Of a stretch of 64,000 nucleotides of DNA, positions 8,733 to 17,459 are shown one piece after another (position 1 is the stretch's first letter; each line of letters opens with the position of its first letter). Made by a program: the position numbers and the translations under genes. This DNA comes from Pannonibacter sp. SL95 (GTDB lineage: Bacteria > Pseudomonadota > Alphaproteobacteria > Rhizobiales > Stappiaceae), in contig NZ_JAPPRC010000006.1 in assembly GCF_026672425.1 (NCBI RefSeq), positions 124,001-188,000 of the forward strand. The letters are read 5' to 3'. The notes below the pieces were generated by a model. That model was given only the letters and a program-made list of their open reading frames with translations. It was not told the origin of the DNA and ran no database searches.

Positions 8733-9202
8733 TTCCCGCCAGCAGCTTCAACAGCCATCTGGTTTCTTGTCGTGATCTGTTTGGCGGTAGTTTCAAATGC
8801 GTCCTTTTCGTCGCCAACCTGGGCTGCGGCATCACAATACGGCGCACAAGCATAGGTAAACCGACTTGTTCCGCGCATCACGGTGACAAGGTCTGTTGGT
8901 GACGGGCCAACGTTGATCAACTCGTCAATGATCGGCTTGGAATCCTTGTCGAGGATAATCAGGTTGGTGCTGCCGGCAGTTTTGCCAGTGACAACGACGG
9001 TGTACCGGTCATGCATCGTAACGTCGGCGATCATGGGATTGCCGACGATGACCGTATCGGCAGGCTGCTGGATCCGAAAGACCTTGGCCCGGTCGACGAA
9101 GACATCAACGGACGTACTTTCTGCAGATGCGCTGCCAGAATGCATGATCTGAGCGGCACCGGCTGCGATCGCAGCAATGACAAGAATTGTCGTGCGGGGC
9201 AT
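8729..9202 (-). CDS. periplasmic pilus protein with secretin N-terminal-type domain
   Basis: Protein of 157 residues with a signal peptide (residues 1 to about 27, cleavage after SASA). A single domain (residues 30-105) resembles the pilus-formation N-terminal domain found at the start of CpaC secretins. The stretch FVDRAKVFRIQQPADTVIVGNP matches the corresponding CpaC segment in character. It probably binds or stabilises the outer-membrane secretin. The start is set at the ATG with GGAG six bases upstream. A TTG twelve bases earlier in frame has no such site. It is the first gene of the leftward tadE operon. Confidence 0.75.
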   Translation of the reverse strand: MPRTTILVIAAIAAGAAQIMHSGSASAESTSVDVFVDRAKVFRIQQPADTVIVGNPMIADVTMHDRYTVVVTGKTAGSTNLIILDKDSKPIIDELINVGPSPTDLVTVMRGTSRFTYACAPYCDAAAQVGDEKDAFETTAKQITTRNQMAVEAAGGK

Positions 9203-9596
9203 GAGCCACTCCAATACCAGGTCAAACCGTTAACAGTTTCCGGGTGCTTCGAACGCGTCTCCGGCTGTGTGTTGAGCGCCATGGTGCCTTGGTTTGGTGA
9301 ATGAAGCCCTAACGGTATGGATTGCATTCAATCGACGTGCAGCGTTTGACATGGGTTTCTGTTGGTCCAAGTGGCCCGTTGATGCCAATTAAACTTAACA
9401 AATAGATATAATGGAAAATCTGACATACTCAGTAAATGCAAGATTAACCAAAATGACGACTGCGGAAAACAAAGCTATCGATAGCGACAATTTTAACGAG
9501 ATCGAAAGATATGGGGTCTAAGTTGTGATCATGTTCGATCGGTTGGAAACAAGGCCGACGAACAAGAGCTGTCAAAACATGTGATAGGAGCAAATC
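9203..9596. promoter_or_regulatory. AT-rich divergent control region of the pilin gene and the tadE operon
   Basis: This 394-bp region is much richer in A+T than its surroundings and holds no gene. It separates the leftward tadE operon from the rightward pilin gene, so it must carry both promoters. A CtrA-like half-site TTAACCAA lies at 9444-9451. GCTATCGATAGC at 9474-9485 is a perfect 12-bp palindrome, and GATTGCATTCAATC at 9320-9333 is an inverted repeat. In Caulobacter pilA is activated by CtrA, so the half-site is suggestive but not proof. ATAGGAG at 9584-9590 is the pilin ribosome site. Confidence 0.5.
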
Positions 9597-9776
9597 ATGC
9601 AGAACATTTTCGCCCGTTTCGCCAAGGATGAGTCTGGTGCCACCGCAATCGAGTACGGCCTGATCGCCGGCCTGATCTCGGTCGTGATCGTCGGCACTCT
9701 TGTCACCATTGGCCAAGACCTGGGTTCAGTCTTTACCAAGATCAGCACCGAACTGAAGAAGGGCGTCGCCAAGTAA
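9597..9776 (+). CDS. flp: Flp/Fap-type pilin, major pilus subunit
   Basis: Short gene of 59 residues encoding the structural subunit of the Tad pilus. The N-terminus MQNIFARFAKDESG precedes the prepilin cleavage site after Gly14. Next comes ATAIEYGLIAGLISVV with the conserved Glu-Tyr pair (Glu19-Tyr20), which gives a hydrophobic helix of about 20 residues and a short charged tail. The ATG follows ATAGGAG by six bases, a strong ribosome site suitable for an abundant protein. A tandem hairpin with a T-run follows directly and should limit read-through into cpaA. Length, motif and position leave little doubt. Confidence 0.95.
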   Translation: MQNIFARFAKDESGATAIEYGLIAGLISVVIVGTLVTIGQDLGSVFTKISTELKKGVAK

Positions 9777-9794
9777 GCTGATCGCCTAGACATT

Positions 9795-9846
9795 GCCCGC
9801 CCGGACCCCGGGCGGGCCGGTGGCCAGGCCGTCTCCTGGTTTTTTT
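9795..9846 (+). terminator. tandem hairpins with T7 between pilin and cpaA
   Basis: The first stem is a perfect 10 bp (GCCCGCCCGG with CCGGGCGGGC, positions 9795-9817). The second, CCAGG with CCTGG (9824-9839), is followed by seven T. Placed 18 bp after the pilin stop and 30 bp before the cpaA start, it probably ends most pilin transcripts and lets a fraction continue into cpaA. Confidence 0.8.
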
Positions 9847-9876
9847 ATGCAGCGTTCAGAGCGTGCGAGGGTCCTC

Positions 9877-10392
9877 ATGCTTGAAGCCGCCATTCTCGTC
9901 GTCTTTCCAGTGCTTGTCGCCTTCGCCGCAGCATCGGATCTGCTGACCATGACAATCCCTAACCGGGTCTCGGTCATGTTGGCTGCGGCTTTCCTCGTTA
10001 TGGCTCTGGCAACGAGCATGCCGTTTGCCCAGCTTGGTCTTCATCTGGCTGCAGGTTCACTTGTCCTCGCCGTTTGTTTCGGCATGTTTGCCGCTGGCTG
10101 GATGGGTGGAGGCGACTCCAAAGTCGCGAGCGCGATTGCTCTCTGGTTTGGCTTTTCCAACGACTTGATGGTTTTTCTGATCTTTACCGCCTTCTATGGC
10201 ATGTTGCTCACGCTTGTACTTCTGTCAGCGCGTGCACAGATGCCCTATCTGCCTGGTCTGCTTCGAAAGCAGGAGTGGGCATTGCGGTTGCATGATTCCC
10301 GCAGCGGCATCCCTTACGGGATCGCCATTGCTGTCGCTGCTCTTCAGGTTTATCCGCAGTCCATCTGGTTTAAATGGGTTTCACTCGGATAA
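9877..10392 (+). CDS. cpaA: prepilin peptidase CpaA (TadV)
   Basis: Inner-membrane aspartyl protease of 171 residues that cleaves the Flp prepilin and the TadE-like pseudopilins. The two catalytic aspartates are visible: Asp21 in SDLLTMTIPN and Asp80 in the GGGDSK motif of type IV prepilin peptidases. The rest is largely hydrophobic, with about five membrane segments. The ATG at 9877 has GAGGG seven bases upstream. The ATG at 9847 sits directly on the terminator T-run without a ribosome site, so the shorter form was chosen. It ends before its own strong terminator. Confidence 0.9.
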   Translation: MLEAAILVVFPVLVAFAAASDLLTMTIPNRVSVMLAAAFLVMALATSMPFAQLGLHLAAGSLVLAVCFGMFAAGWMGGGDSKVASAIALWFGFSNDLMVFLIFTAFYGMLLTLVLLSARAQMPYLPGLLRKQEWALRLHDSRSGIPYGIAIAVAALQVYPQSIWFKWVSLG

Positions 10393-10419
10393 CCTATTCT
10401 TGATGCATTCCGTATTTGC

Positions 10420-10448
10420 AGATCGCGATTGCTGTCGCGATCTTTTTT
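10420..10448 (+). terminator. intrinsic terminator after cpaA
   Basis: AGATCGCGA pairs perfectly with TCGCGATCT around a six-base loop, followed by a run of six T. It separates the pilin-cpaA unit from cpaB and the rest of the locus. Confidence 0.88.
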
Positions 10449-10576
10449 ATTTGTAAAATAATTCTTAATTGTTGTTAACCAAATTCGCTTATGTTCAGTT
10501 AACCATGTTTTGACCATTTGCCATCCACATTACCCGAGAACGCAATCCGTGGCGTTTCGAGTGTGGGTGGTTTGCG
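10449..10576 (+). promoter_or_regulatory. promoter region of the cpaB-tadC operon, with CtrA-like sites
   Basis: AT-rich stretch between the cpaA terminator and cpaB. TTAATTGTTGTTAACC at about 10465-10480 has two TTAA boxes six bases apart, one less than the CtrA consensus TTAA-N7-TTAA. TTAACCAT at 10499-10506 matches the CtrA half-site exactly. Transcription of cpaB onward must start here because a strong terminator lies just upstream. Binding by CtrA is inferred from Caulobacter. Confidence 0.5.
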
Positions 10577-11344
10577 ATGAGATATGCCCGTCTTCTTGTT
10601 CTGGGAGTTGCCCTGGGTGCCGGCCTTTTGGCCGCGCGCATGGTGATGACGTCCGGCTCCGAGGAAGTCGCGGCAGTCGGTCCCGAGGTTGCGCCAACAA
10701 CGCTACCGGTCCTCGTTGCCACGCGCGACATCAAACTGGGTGACCAGATCGCGCAGGGTGACTTCAACTGGGTGGACTGGCCGATCCAGGTCGTTCCTCA
10801 GGGCGCGATCACTCGTGAAAACCAGCCGGATGCGGAACAGACCCTGATTGGCCAGATCGCGAAGGCGCCGATTTATGTTGGCGAGCCGATCAGCGAACAA
10901 CGCCTGATCAAGACCGACCGCGGATTCATGGCTGCCATCCTGCCAAAAGGCATGCGGGCAATTGCCGTTTCGATTGAATCGGAAACGGCTGCTGGCGGCT
11001 TCATTCTCCCCGGCGACAAGGTTGACGTCATCCTGACGAAAGCGGGTGAAACCCAGGGGCGCGGCTCGTCCGAAACAATCTTGGAAAACGTCCGCGTTCT
11101 GGCGATCGACACGACGACGGCTGGCGAAAAGTCGGAAAAGACCCTGGAGCCGGACCGGACTGCGACGTTGGAACTTTCTCCTCCGCAGGCGGAAACCGTG
11201 TCGCTCGCCCAGCAACTTGGAAAGATCTCTCTCGCTCTGCGCAGCGCGCAGGATTCCGCCGATGGCGCACCGTCAGAGGAGCGCACGCGCGGCGGCGTCA
11301 GCTTCGTAAAGTATGGCGTCTCCAGCCAGGTCGGAGGGCAGTGA
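10577..11344 (+). CDS. cpaB: Flp pilus assembly protein CpaB (RcpC)
   Basis: Protein of 255 residues with one N-terminal membrane helix (about 5-24), then an SAF domain (about 45-110, VLVATRDIKLGDQI...), and an RcpC/CpaB C-terminal domain (MRAIAVSIESETAAGGFILPGDKVDVILT). CpaB acts in the periplasm and helps assemble or stabilise the secretin channel. It is the first gene of a seven-gene rightward operon, and the cpaC start lies 1 bp past its stop codon, so the two are coupled. The weak ribosome site GGGTGG precedes the ATG. Confidence 0.92.
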   Translation: MRYARLLVLGVALGAGLLAARMVMTSGSEEVAAVGPEVAPTTLPVLVATRDIKLGDQIAQGDFNWVDWPIQVVPQGAITRENQPDAEQTLIGQIAKAPIYVGEPISEQRLIKTDRGFMAAILPKGMRAIAVSIESETAAGGFILPGDKVDVILTKAGETQGRGSSETILENVRVLAIDTTTAGEKSEKTLEPDRTATLELSPPQAETVSLAQQLGKISLALRSAQDSADGAPSEERTRGGVSFVKYGVSSQVGGQ

Positions 11345-11345
11345 C

Positions 11346-12857
11346 ATGCAATCTGGAACGACTGGACGGATTGCCGCAGCAAAGGACTGGACGATGGCCT
11401 TGAAGCGCGTAACCGCTCTTGCCTTCGCTGTTGTGGCGTTGTTCGCGGCCACAGTCGTGGCTCCAATGCCTGCGCAGGCGGACGATTTTCCGAAGACGGT
11501 CTACGTTGCCGCTGGCGACAGATCCGGCGAACGTCTGCTGCGCGTTGGTGTCGGCCGGTCAGTCACGGTCGAGATCGCCGATGCTGTCGCAGACGTTCTG
11601 GTTTCCGATCCAGCCGTTGCTGATGGCGTTGTGCGCAGCCGGAACCGTGTCTTCATCGTGGGCAAGCGATTTGGCCAGGGCAACATCGTTCTGTTTGGCG
11701 CTGCCGGTCAGGAGCTGGCGTCCTTTAGCGTCCGCGTGGAGCCGGACACGTCCGACCTGAATTCGATTCTTCGCCGCCTGTTGCCGAACGCAAACGTTCG
11801 GGCAGAGACCATCAACGGCAACTACATCCTGACCGGCACCGCGCCGTCGACGGGAGATGCCCAGCGCGCCATGGACATTGCGAGCCGCTTTGCCCGTCAG
11901 GCAACCCAGTCTGGCCAGGGCACGGCCGCCCAGAGCGGCACGACCGGCGGTGGCAATATGGGAGAAGATCTCGCTGTCCTCAACATGATCGTTGTTGCTG
12001 GCAAGGACCAGATCCAGCTCAAGGTGACCGTAGCGGAAGTTGATCGCTCGATCATCAAGCAGCTCGGCGTCAGCATGTCCGGGACAATCGGTGCCGGCAA
12101 TTTCACGCCGTCGTTCAATTCTCCTGTACAGTTCCCGATCAACACGGGGTCCGTGGTCCAGGCTGCGACGGGTCTGGGATTCCTGGCGGGCGGCACCAAC
12201 ATCAACGCGCAGATCCGCGCCTTGCAGCGCGACGGTGTCATCCGCACGCTTGCCGAACCGACCTTGACGGCCATTTCGGGCGAAAACGCCAGCTTCCTCG
12301 CCGGCGGTGAGTTTCCGATCCCGGTGAGCCAGGACAGCGACACGATCGGTGTCGAGTTCAAGAAGTTCGGTGTCGGCCTCGACTTTACCCCGGTGGTGCT
12401 GAGCGAAGGCAACATCAGCATGCGCATCAAGACCGAGGTCAGCGAGTTGTCGGACGAAGGCTCCGTCAACATCGGAACCCTGGTCTTGCCAGCGATCAAG
12501 GTGCGTCGCGCGGAATCGACGGTTGAACTGCCGTCCGGCGGTACGTTGGTTTTGGCTGGATTGCTGCGTGAGAGCTACAAGCAATCGATCTCTGGCGTGC
12601 CGGGCCTGATGCAGTTGCCGATCCTCGGCGCTCTGTTCAAGAGCCGTGACTTCCTGCGTCAGCAGACCGAGCTGGTGGTGTTCGTTACCCCCTATGTCGT
12701 GAAGCCGGTTGCCGCCAACCAGGTGTCCCGTCCGGATCAGAACCTGGCTCCGGCAAGCGATGCTGAAACCGTGTTTCTGAACAGGCTGAACAAGGTCTAC
12801 AGCACGCCCGGTCTCAGGGGCGCTTACCACGGCCAGGTCGGCTTCATTTACGAGTAA
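11346..12857 (+). CDS. cpaC: secretin CpaC (RcpA), outer-membrane pilus channel
   Basis: Secretin of 503 residues forming the outer-membrane pore of the Flp pilus. Residues 20-45 are a signal peptide ending AQA. An N-terminal pilus domain (about 50-135) is followed by a BON-like region (NANVRAETINGNYILTGTAPS). A Gly/Thr-rich linker near 190-200 leads to the secretin core (about 215-470) with VPGLMQLPILGALFKSRDF and the conserved LVVFVTPYVV strand. The ATG at 11346 has GGAGG seven bases upstream. A later ATG at 11394 would also leave a workable signal peptide. Confidence 0.93.
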   Translation: MQSGTTGRIAAAKDWTMALKRVTALAFAVVALFAATVVAPMPAQADDFPKTVYVAAGDRSGERLLRVGVGRSVTVEIADAVADVLVSDPAVADGVVRSRNRVFIVGKRFGQGNIVLFGAAGQELASFSVRVEPDTSDLNSILRRLLPNANVRAETINGNYILTGTAPSTGDAQRAMDIASRFARQATQSGQGTAAQSGTTGGGNMGEDLAVLNMIVVAGKDQIQLKVTVAEVDRSIIKQLGVSMSGTIGAGNFTPSFNSPVQFPINTGSVVQAATGLGFLAGGTNINAQIRALQRDGVIRTLAEPTLTAISGENASFLAGGEFPIPVSQDSDTIGVEFKKFGVGLDFTPVVLSEGNISMRIKTEVSELSDEGSVNIGTLVLPAIKVRRAESTVELPSGGTLVLAGLLRESYKQSISGVPGLMQLPILGALFKSRDFLRQQTELVVFVTPYVVKPVAANQVSRPDQNLAPASDAETVFLNRLNKVYSTPGLRGAYHGQVGFIYE

Positions 12858-12867
12858 GGAGTGGTCG

Positions 12868-13569
12868 ATGCGCATTTCGATTAAGGCCCTCGGAGCCATC
12901 ACCTCGCTCGCCGCGATGCTGGCCGGATGCCAGAGCGCCCAGAACTCGGCCTCCATGGCCTCCAACGACTACCGTTTGCGTCATCCGATTCTGGTGACCG
13001 AGCAGCCGGAGACTCTGGACTTGCCTGTAGCGCCTGGAACGCGCCAGTTGAGCCACGACTACACTGCCCGGATCGCGGCCTTTGGCAGCGAAGCGCGGTC
13101 GCAGGGCATTGGCGGTGTCCAGATCCTGGTCCCGTCAGGCTCGGCCAATGAATCTGCTGGCCACTCGCTGGCGCCGCAAATCCGCTCTGCCCTTGCAAGG
13201 GGAGGCGTTCCCGCCCGGCAGATCGAGGTCAAGTCCTATCCGGTTGGCGACCCGTCGGCCGCAGCCCCCATTCGCATCGGCTATGACCGGGTCAAGGCAA
13301 GCGCGGGGACGTGTGGCCATTGGCCCGACAATCTTGGCGGCGGCATCGGCGCCAATGTCGACAACTACAACTTTGGCTGCGCCACGCAGGCCAACCTGGC
13401 GGCGATGGTCGACAATCCGGCTGATCTGTTGGCCCCCCGCGCGGTGGGCGCTGCTGACCAGAACCGTCGTGCAGTCGTGTTCGGTAAGTATCGGGCGGGT
13501 GAACGCACCGCATCCGACTACAAGGAAGGCGATGGCGCGAAGATTTCAAGCGCCGGCGGTAACAACTGA
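12868..13569 (+). CDS. cpaD: pilus assembly lipoprotein CpaD
   Basis: Lipoprotein of 233 residues. The signal peptide ends in a lipobox LAGC with the modified cysteine at residue 21. The rest is the CpaD domain with short RHPILVTEQPETLDLPV and the conserved CGHWPDNLG-type segment near residue 149, which in the family is followed by a NYNFGCATQANLAAMV stretch. CpaD is thought to localise or support the CpaC secretin. It lies 10 bp after cpaC and 22 bp before cpaE. All family landmarks are present. Confidence 0.92.
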   Translation: MRISIKALGAITSLAAMLAGCQSAQNSASMASNDYRLRHPILVTEQPETLDLPVAPGTRQLSHDYTARIAAFGSEARSQGIGGVQILVPSGSANESAGHSLAPQIRSALARGGVPARQIEVKSYPVGDPSAAAPIRIGYDRVKASAGTCGHWPDNLGGGIGANVDNYNFGCATQANLAAMVDNPADLLAPRAVGAADQNRRAVVFGKYRAGERTASDYKEGDGAKISSAGGNN

Positions 13570-13591
13570 TGACACACGGGGAAACCAGCAG

Positions 13592-14887
13592 ATGAGCAGT
13601 GCTCTGAGCCAGAACCTGCAGGACGAGCCTCTTGATGTCGATGGCGCTCAGGCGGCCGGCTACAGCACTTATGACGTGCGTCCAGTTCCGCGCGTATCCA
13701 TTCAGGCATTCTGCATGGATGCCGAGACGGCCCGCACGATCGAGGCTGCAGGCGAAGACCGTCGCATGACCAAGGCACATCTCAAAGTGCATATGGGCGG
13801 CATTCCCGGCGCCATCGAATTCTATTCGCAGGCTCCAACGCCCAACCTGATCATGCTCGAGGCTGGTGCGAACCCCTCAACACTGATCCCCGAACTCGAC
13901 CGTCTGGCGGAATATTGCGATTCCGGCACCAAGGTCGTGGTCATTGGCCATCTCAATGATGTTGCGCTTTACCGGGAACTGATTTCGCGGGGCGTCAGCG
14001 AGTATCTCGTCTCACCGGTATCAATCCTCCAGGTCATCGGTGCCGTTGGCTCGCTCTACAGCGACCCGCAAGCCGAACCGCTTGGGCGAACAGTTGCTTT
14101 CTTTGGCGTGAAGGGCGGAGCAGGGGCATCGACGATCGCGCACAATGTCGCCTTCGGCATCTCGAGATCCTTCGAGAACGAGGTCGTCCTCGCTGATCTT
14201 GATCTGCCTTTCGGTACCGCCGGTCTCGATTACAATCAGGATCCGCTGCAGGGCGTATTCGAAGCAGTATCGTCACCTGAACGTCTCGACGAGACATTCC
14301 TTGACCGCATCCTGTCTCGCTGCTCCGATCACCTCAGTCTGCTTGCCGCACCTGCATCGCTTGAGCGGACTTACGACTACGGCGATCATTCTTTCGATCA
14401 GCTGGTCGATGTGATGCGGCAAGGCACGCCGTCGATCGTTCTCGACCTGCCGCACTCCTGGAACGGATGGGTCCGGCATTTGCTGGTCGCAGCCGATGAA
14501 GTTGTGATGGTCGCCGAGCCAGATCTTGCCAACCTCCGCAATGCGAAAAACCTTGTCGACACCTTGAAGCAGATGCGTCCGAACGATCATCTGCCGCATC
14601 TGGTGCTGAACCGAGTTGGAATGCCGAAGCGGCCGGAGATCAAGCCTGACGAGTTTGCCAAGGCACTCAACCTGCCGGTTCTGGCCGCAATTCCGTTCGA
14701 TCCGCATCTGTTTGGAACGGCCGCAAACAACGGCCAAATGATCGCCGAGCTCGATGGTCGCCATTCGGTAAACGACTTGTTGAACCATGTGGCCCAAGTT
14801 GTGTCGGGCAAGGTCGATCCGCGCAAGAGCCGCCGTTCGCCGCTGGGTGCGCTGATGGGATTGCTGAAAAAGAGCAAGGGAGCCTGA
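13592..14887 (+). CDS. cpaE: CpaE/TadZ-type MinD-like ATPase of the pilus locus
   Basis: Protein of 431 residues that positions the Tad pilus machine in the cell. Residues about 35-160 form an atypical receiver-like domain without an obvious full phospho-acceptor set. Residues about 165-405 are a ParA/MinD ATPase with the deviant Walker A KGGAGAST beginning at Lys174, where the signature lysine is kept and the usual second lysine is alanine, as is common in CpaE. ADLDLPFGTA and VLDLPH segments follow. The frame is open further upstream inside cpaD, but GGGGA at 13578-13582 places the start at this ATG. Confidence 0.92.
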   Translation: MSSALSQNLQDEPLDVDGAQAAGYSTYDVRPVPRVSIQAFCMDAETARTIEAAGEDRRMTKAHLKVHMGGIPGAIEFYSQAPTPNLIMLEAGANPSTLIPELDRLAEYCDSGTKVVVIGHLNDVALYRELISRGVSEYLVSPVSILQVIGAVGSLYSDPQAEPLGRTVAFFGVKGGAGASTIAHNVAFGISRSFENEVVLADLDLPFGTAGLDYNQDPLQGVFEAVSSPERLDETFLDRILSRCSDHLSLLAAPASLERTYDYGDHSFDQLVDVMRQGTPSIVLDLPHSWNGWVRHLLVAADEVVMVAEPDLANLRNAKNLVDTLKQMRPNDHLPHLVLNRVGMPKRPEIKPDEFAKALNLPVLAAIPFDPHLFGTAANNGQMIAELDGRHSVNDLLNHVAQVVSGKVDPRKSRRSPLGALMGLLKKSKGA

Positions 14888-14916
14888 CGGCTCGCTGAAG
14901 GGAAACGGTAAGGACT

Positions 14917-16431
14917 ATGTTCGGCAGACGAGGCACCACGACGACTGGCCCCATGCCTGGCGCGCAACATGCGCCGGCGGTGACGCCTCAGCGTGAACTC
15001 GCGGCACAGCTCGTTTCCGACATGCGTCAGGCCGTCGACGGCGGCGAGGCTCCGGCGGTGAAAGCCGCTCCAGTTTCCGCAGCGCCGCCTCCGCCTCCGC
15101 CTCCTGCGCCGCCAAAGCGCGAAGAAGAGCCGCAGCGTCGGCGGTCTGCAGAGTATTACGAAACCAAGGCATCCATCTTCAACGCGCTGGTCGAAGCAAT
15201 CGATCTGTCGCAGTTGAGCCGCCTTGGCCCGGAAGACGCACGCGATGAAATCCGCGATGTCGTCAATGACATCATCGCGCTGAAGAATGTCGTCATGTCC
15301 ATCGCCGAGCAGGAAGACCTGCTCGAGGACATCTGCAACGACGTGCTCGGCTACGGACCTCTCGAGCCTTTGCTGGCGCGCGATGACATCGCCGACATCA
15401 TGGTCAACGGCGCCCACACGGTCTACATCGAAACCGAAGGCAAGATGCAGAAGACCGGCATCGCCTTCCGTGACAATGCGCAGCTGATGAACATCTGCCA
15501 GCGTATCGTCAGTCAGGTCGGACGCCGCGTCGATGAAAGCTCGCCGATCTGCGATGCGCGTCTTCCCGATGGCTCACGCGTCAACGTGATTGCGCCGCCG
15601 CTTGCGATTGACGGCCCGGCCCTGACAATTCGTAAGTTCAAGAAGGACAAGCTGACACTCGACCAGCTCGTCCGCTTTGGATCGATCACGCCGGAAGGCG
15701 CGACCGTCCTGCAGATCATCGGGCGGTCGCGCTGCAACATTCTCGTGTCAGGCGGCACCGGTTCGGGCAAGACGACGCTGCTTAACTGTCTGACGGCCTA
15801 CATCGACACGACTGAGCGCATCATCACCTGCGAAGACTCTGCGGAGTTGCAGTTGCAGCAGCCGCATGTGGTGCGTCTCGAAACGCGTCCGCCCAACCTC
15901 GAGGGCGAAGGCGAGATCACCATGCGTGATCTCGTCAAGAACTGCCTGCGCATGCGTCCCGAACGCATCATCGTCGGTGAAGTGCGTGGCCCGGAGGCCT
16001 TCGATCTTCTCCAGGCCATGAACACCGGTCACGATGGTTCCATGGGCACCCTGCACGCCAACTCGCCGCGTGAGGCGCTGTCCCGACTGGAATCCATGAT
16101 CACGATGGGCGGCTTCTCGCTTCCGTCCAAGACGTTGCGCGAGATGATCTGTTCCTCGATCGACGTTGTCGTACAGGCAGCCCGCTTGCGTGACGGGTCG
16201 CGTCGCATCACCCACATCACCGAGGTGCTGGGGATGGAAGGCGAAGTCATCATCACCCAGGACATCTTCCTCTACGACATGGTCGGGGAAGATTCGAATG
16301 GCAAGATCATCGGCCGGCATCGCTCGACTGGTATCGGCCGTCCCCGGTTCTGGGAACGCGCGCGCTACTATGGCGAAGAAAAGCGCCTTGCCGCAGCACT
16401 CGATGCTGCAGAGGCGACGGAGGCCAACTGA
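14917..16431 (+). CDS. cpaF: secretion ATPase CpaF (TadA)
   Basis: GspE/VirB11-type hexameric ATPase of 504 residues that powers pilus extension (and retraction in related systems). After a disordered N-terminus with a polyproline run (about 56-68) there is the conserved N-terminal domain. The ATPase core follows: Walker [10 protein letters not shown] at 279-287, an Asp-box with EDSAELQL near 305, Walker [13 protein letters not shown] near 347, and a His box [10 protein letters not shown] near 373. The ribosome site AAGGA lies four bases before the ATG. The stop codon overlaps the tadB ATG by one base (TGATG). Confidence 0.96.
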   Translation: MFGRRGTTTTGPMPGAQHAPAVTPQRELAAQLVSDMRQAVDGGEAPAVKAAPVSAAPPPPPPPAPPKREEEPQRRRSAEYYETKASIFNALVEAIDLSQLSRLGPEDARDEIRDVVNDIIALKNVVMSIAEQEDLLEDICNDVLGYGPLEPLLARDDIADIMVNGAHTVYIETEGKMQKTGIAFRDNAQLMNICQRIVSQVGRRVDESSPICDARLPDGSRVNVIAPPLAIDGPALTIRKFKKDKLTLDQLVRFGSITPEGATVLQIIGRSRCNILVSGGTGSGKTTLLNCLTAYIDTTERIITCEDSAELQLQQPHVVRLETRPPNLEGEGEITMRDLVKNCLRMRPERIIVGEVRGPEAFDLLQAMNTGHDGSMGTLHANSPREALSRLESMITMGGFSLPSKTLREMICSSIDVVVQAARLRDGSRRITHITEVLGMEGEVIITQDIFLYDMVGEDSNGKIIGRHRSTGIGRPRFWERARYYGEEKRLAAALDAAEATEAN

Positions 16432-17450
16432 TGGACGCGCTGAACGAGTTCATGACGCCCCAGCTCACCATGGTGGCCGTCGCCATCCTGGTTGCATTCA
16501 GCATTGGCGGCATCCTGTACGCTCTGCTTGAGCCGCTGCTATCTGGCTCCAAGAAGCGCGACGAGCGCCTTGGCCAGATTGCCACACGGCCTTCAACCTT
16601 GGCGGAGCGCCGCCCGGTACGTGACGCTGACCGTCGCCGCAAGTCGGTGCAGGACCAGCTGAAAGAGTTCGAGGACAAGCAGAAAGCGCGTAGCAAGAAA
16701 GCATCCAGCCTGACATTGAATGCCAAGTTGGAGCAGGCCGGACTTGCCTGGGAGCAGAAGCACTTCGTCTATCTCAGCATCGGGAGCGCAGCGGCGTTTA
16801 CGATCCTGGGTTTTCTGATGACGGGGTCATTGCTGTTTACTGTTGGCTTTGCGTTTGTCGGTGGTTTCGGGTTCCCGCGCTGGTACCTGGCGCATCGTCG
16901 CAACAAGCGATTTGAAGCGTTTCTCCTCGAGTTGCCAAACGCCGTCGAGATCATCGTGCGCGGCGTCAAGGCAGGCTTGCCCCTGGCTGATTGCATCAAG
17001 GTCGTTGCCACGGAATCTCGTGAACCGGTCGCGTCCGAGTTCCGCAAGATCGTTGAAGCGCAGCTGATGGGCCTGACCCTGACAGAAGCGGTTGGTCGCA
17101 TGCCGGAGCGTGTGCCGCTTGCAGAAGCAAATTTCTTTGCCATCGTCGTCGCCATTCAGCAGCAGGCAGGCGGCGGTCTGTCTGAAGCGCTAGGTAATCT
17201 TGCCAAGGTTCTACGTGCGCGCAAGACGCTCAAAGGCAAAATCAAGGCTTTGAGTTCCGAAGCAAAATCGTCCGCGGGGATCATTGGATCTCTGCCGTTT
17301 ATCGTTACGTTGATCCTGTATCTTGTCGCGCCCGATTACATCATGCTGCTTTTCACTGAAACGGCCGGAAATTACATTATCGCGGGTGGCCTGTTCTGGA
17401 TGTTTGTTGGCATCATGGTGATGCGCAAGATGATCAACTTCGATTTCTAG
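16431..17450 (+). CDS. tadB: pilus inner-membrane platform protein TadB
   Basis: GspF-family platform protein of 339 residues. It has an N-terminal membrane helix (about 10-32), a basic cytoplasmic stretch rich in Lys/Arg, two helices around 115-150, the T2SSF domain (NAVEIIVRGVKAGLPLADCI... through LSEALGNLAKVLRARK), and C-terminal helices near 285-330. It works with TadC as the membrane motor platform contacted by CpaF. Translation is coupled to cpaF by a one-base overlap. Confidence 0.93.
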   Translation: MDALNEFMTPQLTMVAVAILVAFSIGGILYALLEPLLSGSKKRDERLGQIATRPSTLAERRPVRDADRRRKSVQDQLKEFEDKQKARSKKASSLTLNAKLEQAGLAWEQKHFVYLSIGSAAAFTILGFLMTGSLLFTVGFAFVGGFGFPRWYLAHRRNKRFEAFLLELPNAVEIIVRGVKAGLPLADCIKVVATESREPVASEFRKIVEAQLMGLTLTEAVGRMPERVPLAEANFFAIVVAIQQQAGGGLSEALGNLAKVLRARKTLKGKIKALSSEAKSSAGIIGSLPFIVTLILYLVAPDYIMLLFTETAGNYIIAGGLFWMFVGIMVMRKMINFDF

Positions 17451-17459
17451 GGGGCTTCC

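Noticed and set aside
9793-9876. Longer start of cpaA at a TTG or at the ATG of 9847
   Set aside because: The TTG lies inside a terminator hairpin and the ATG directly follows its T-run without a ribosome site. The ATG at 9877 has GAGGG at normal spacing and gives the typical CpaA length.
13082-13591. N-terminal extension of cpaE overlapping cpaD
   Set aside because: The frame is open but encodes Arg/Ser-rich sequence in the shadow of cpaD. A GGGGA ribosome site and the conserved CpaE start place the gene start at 13592.
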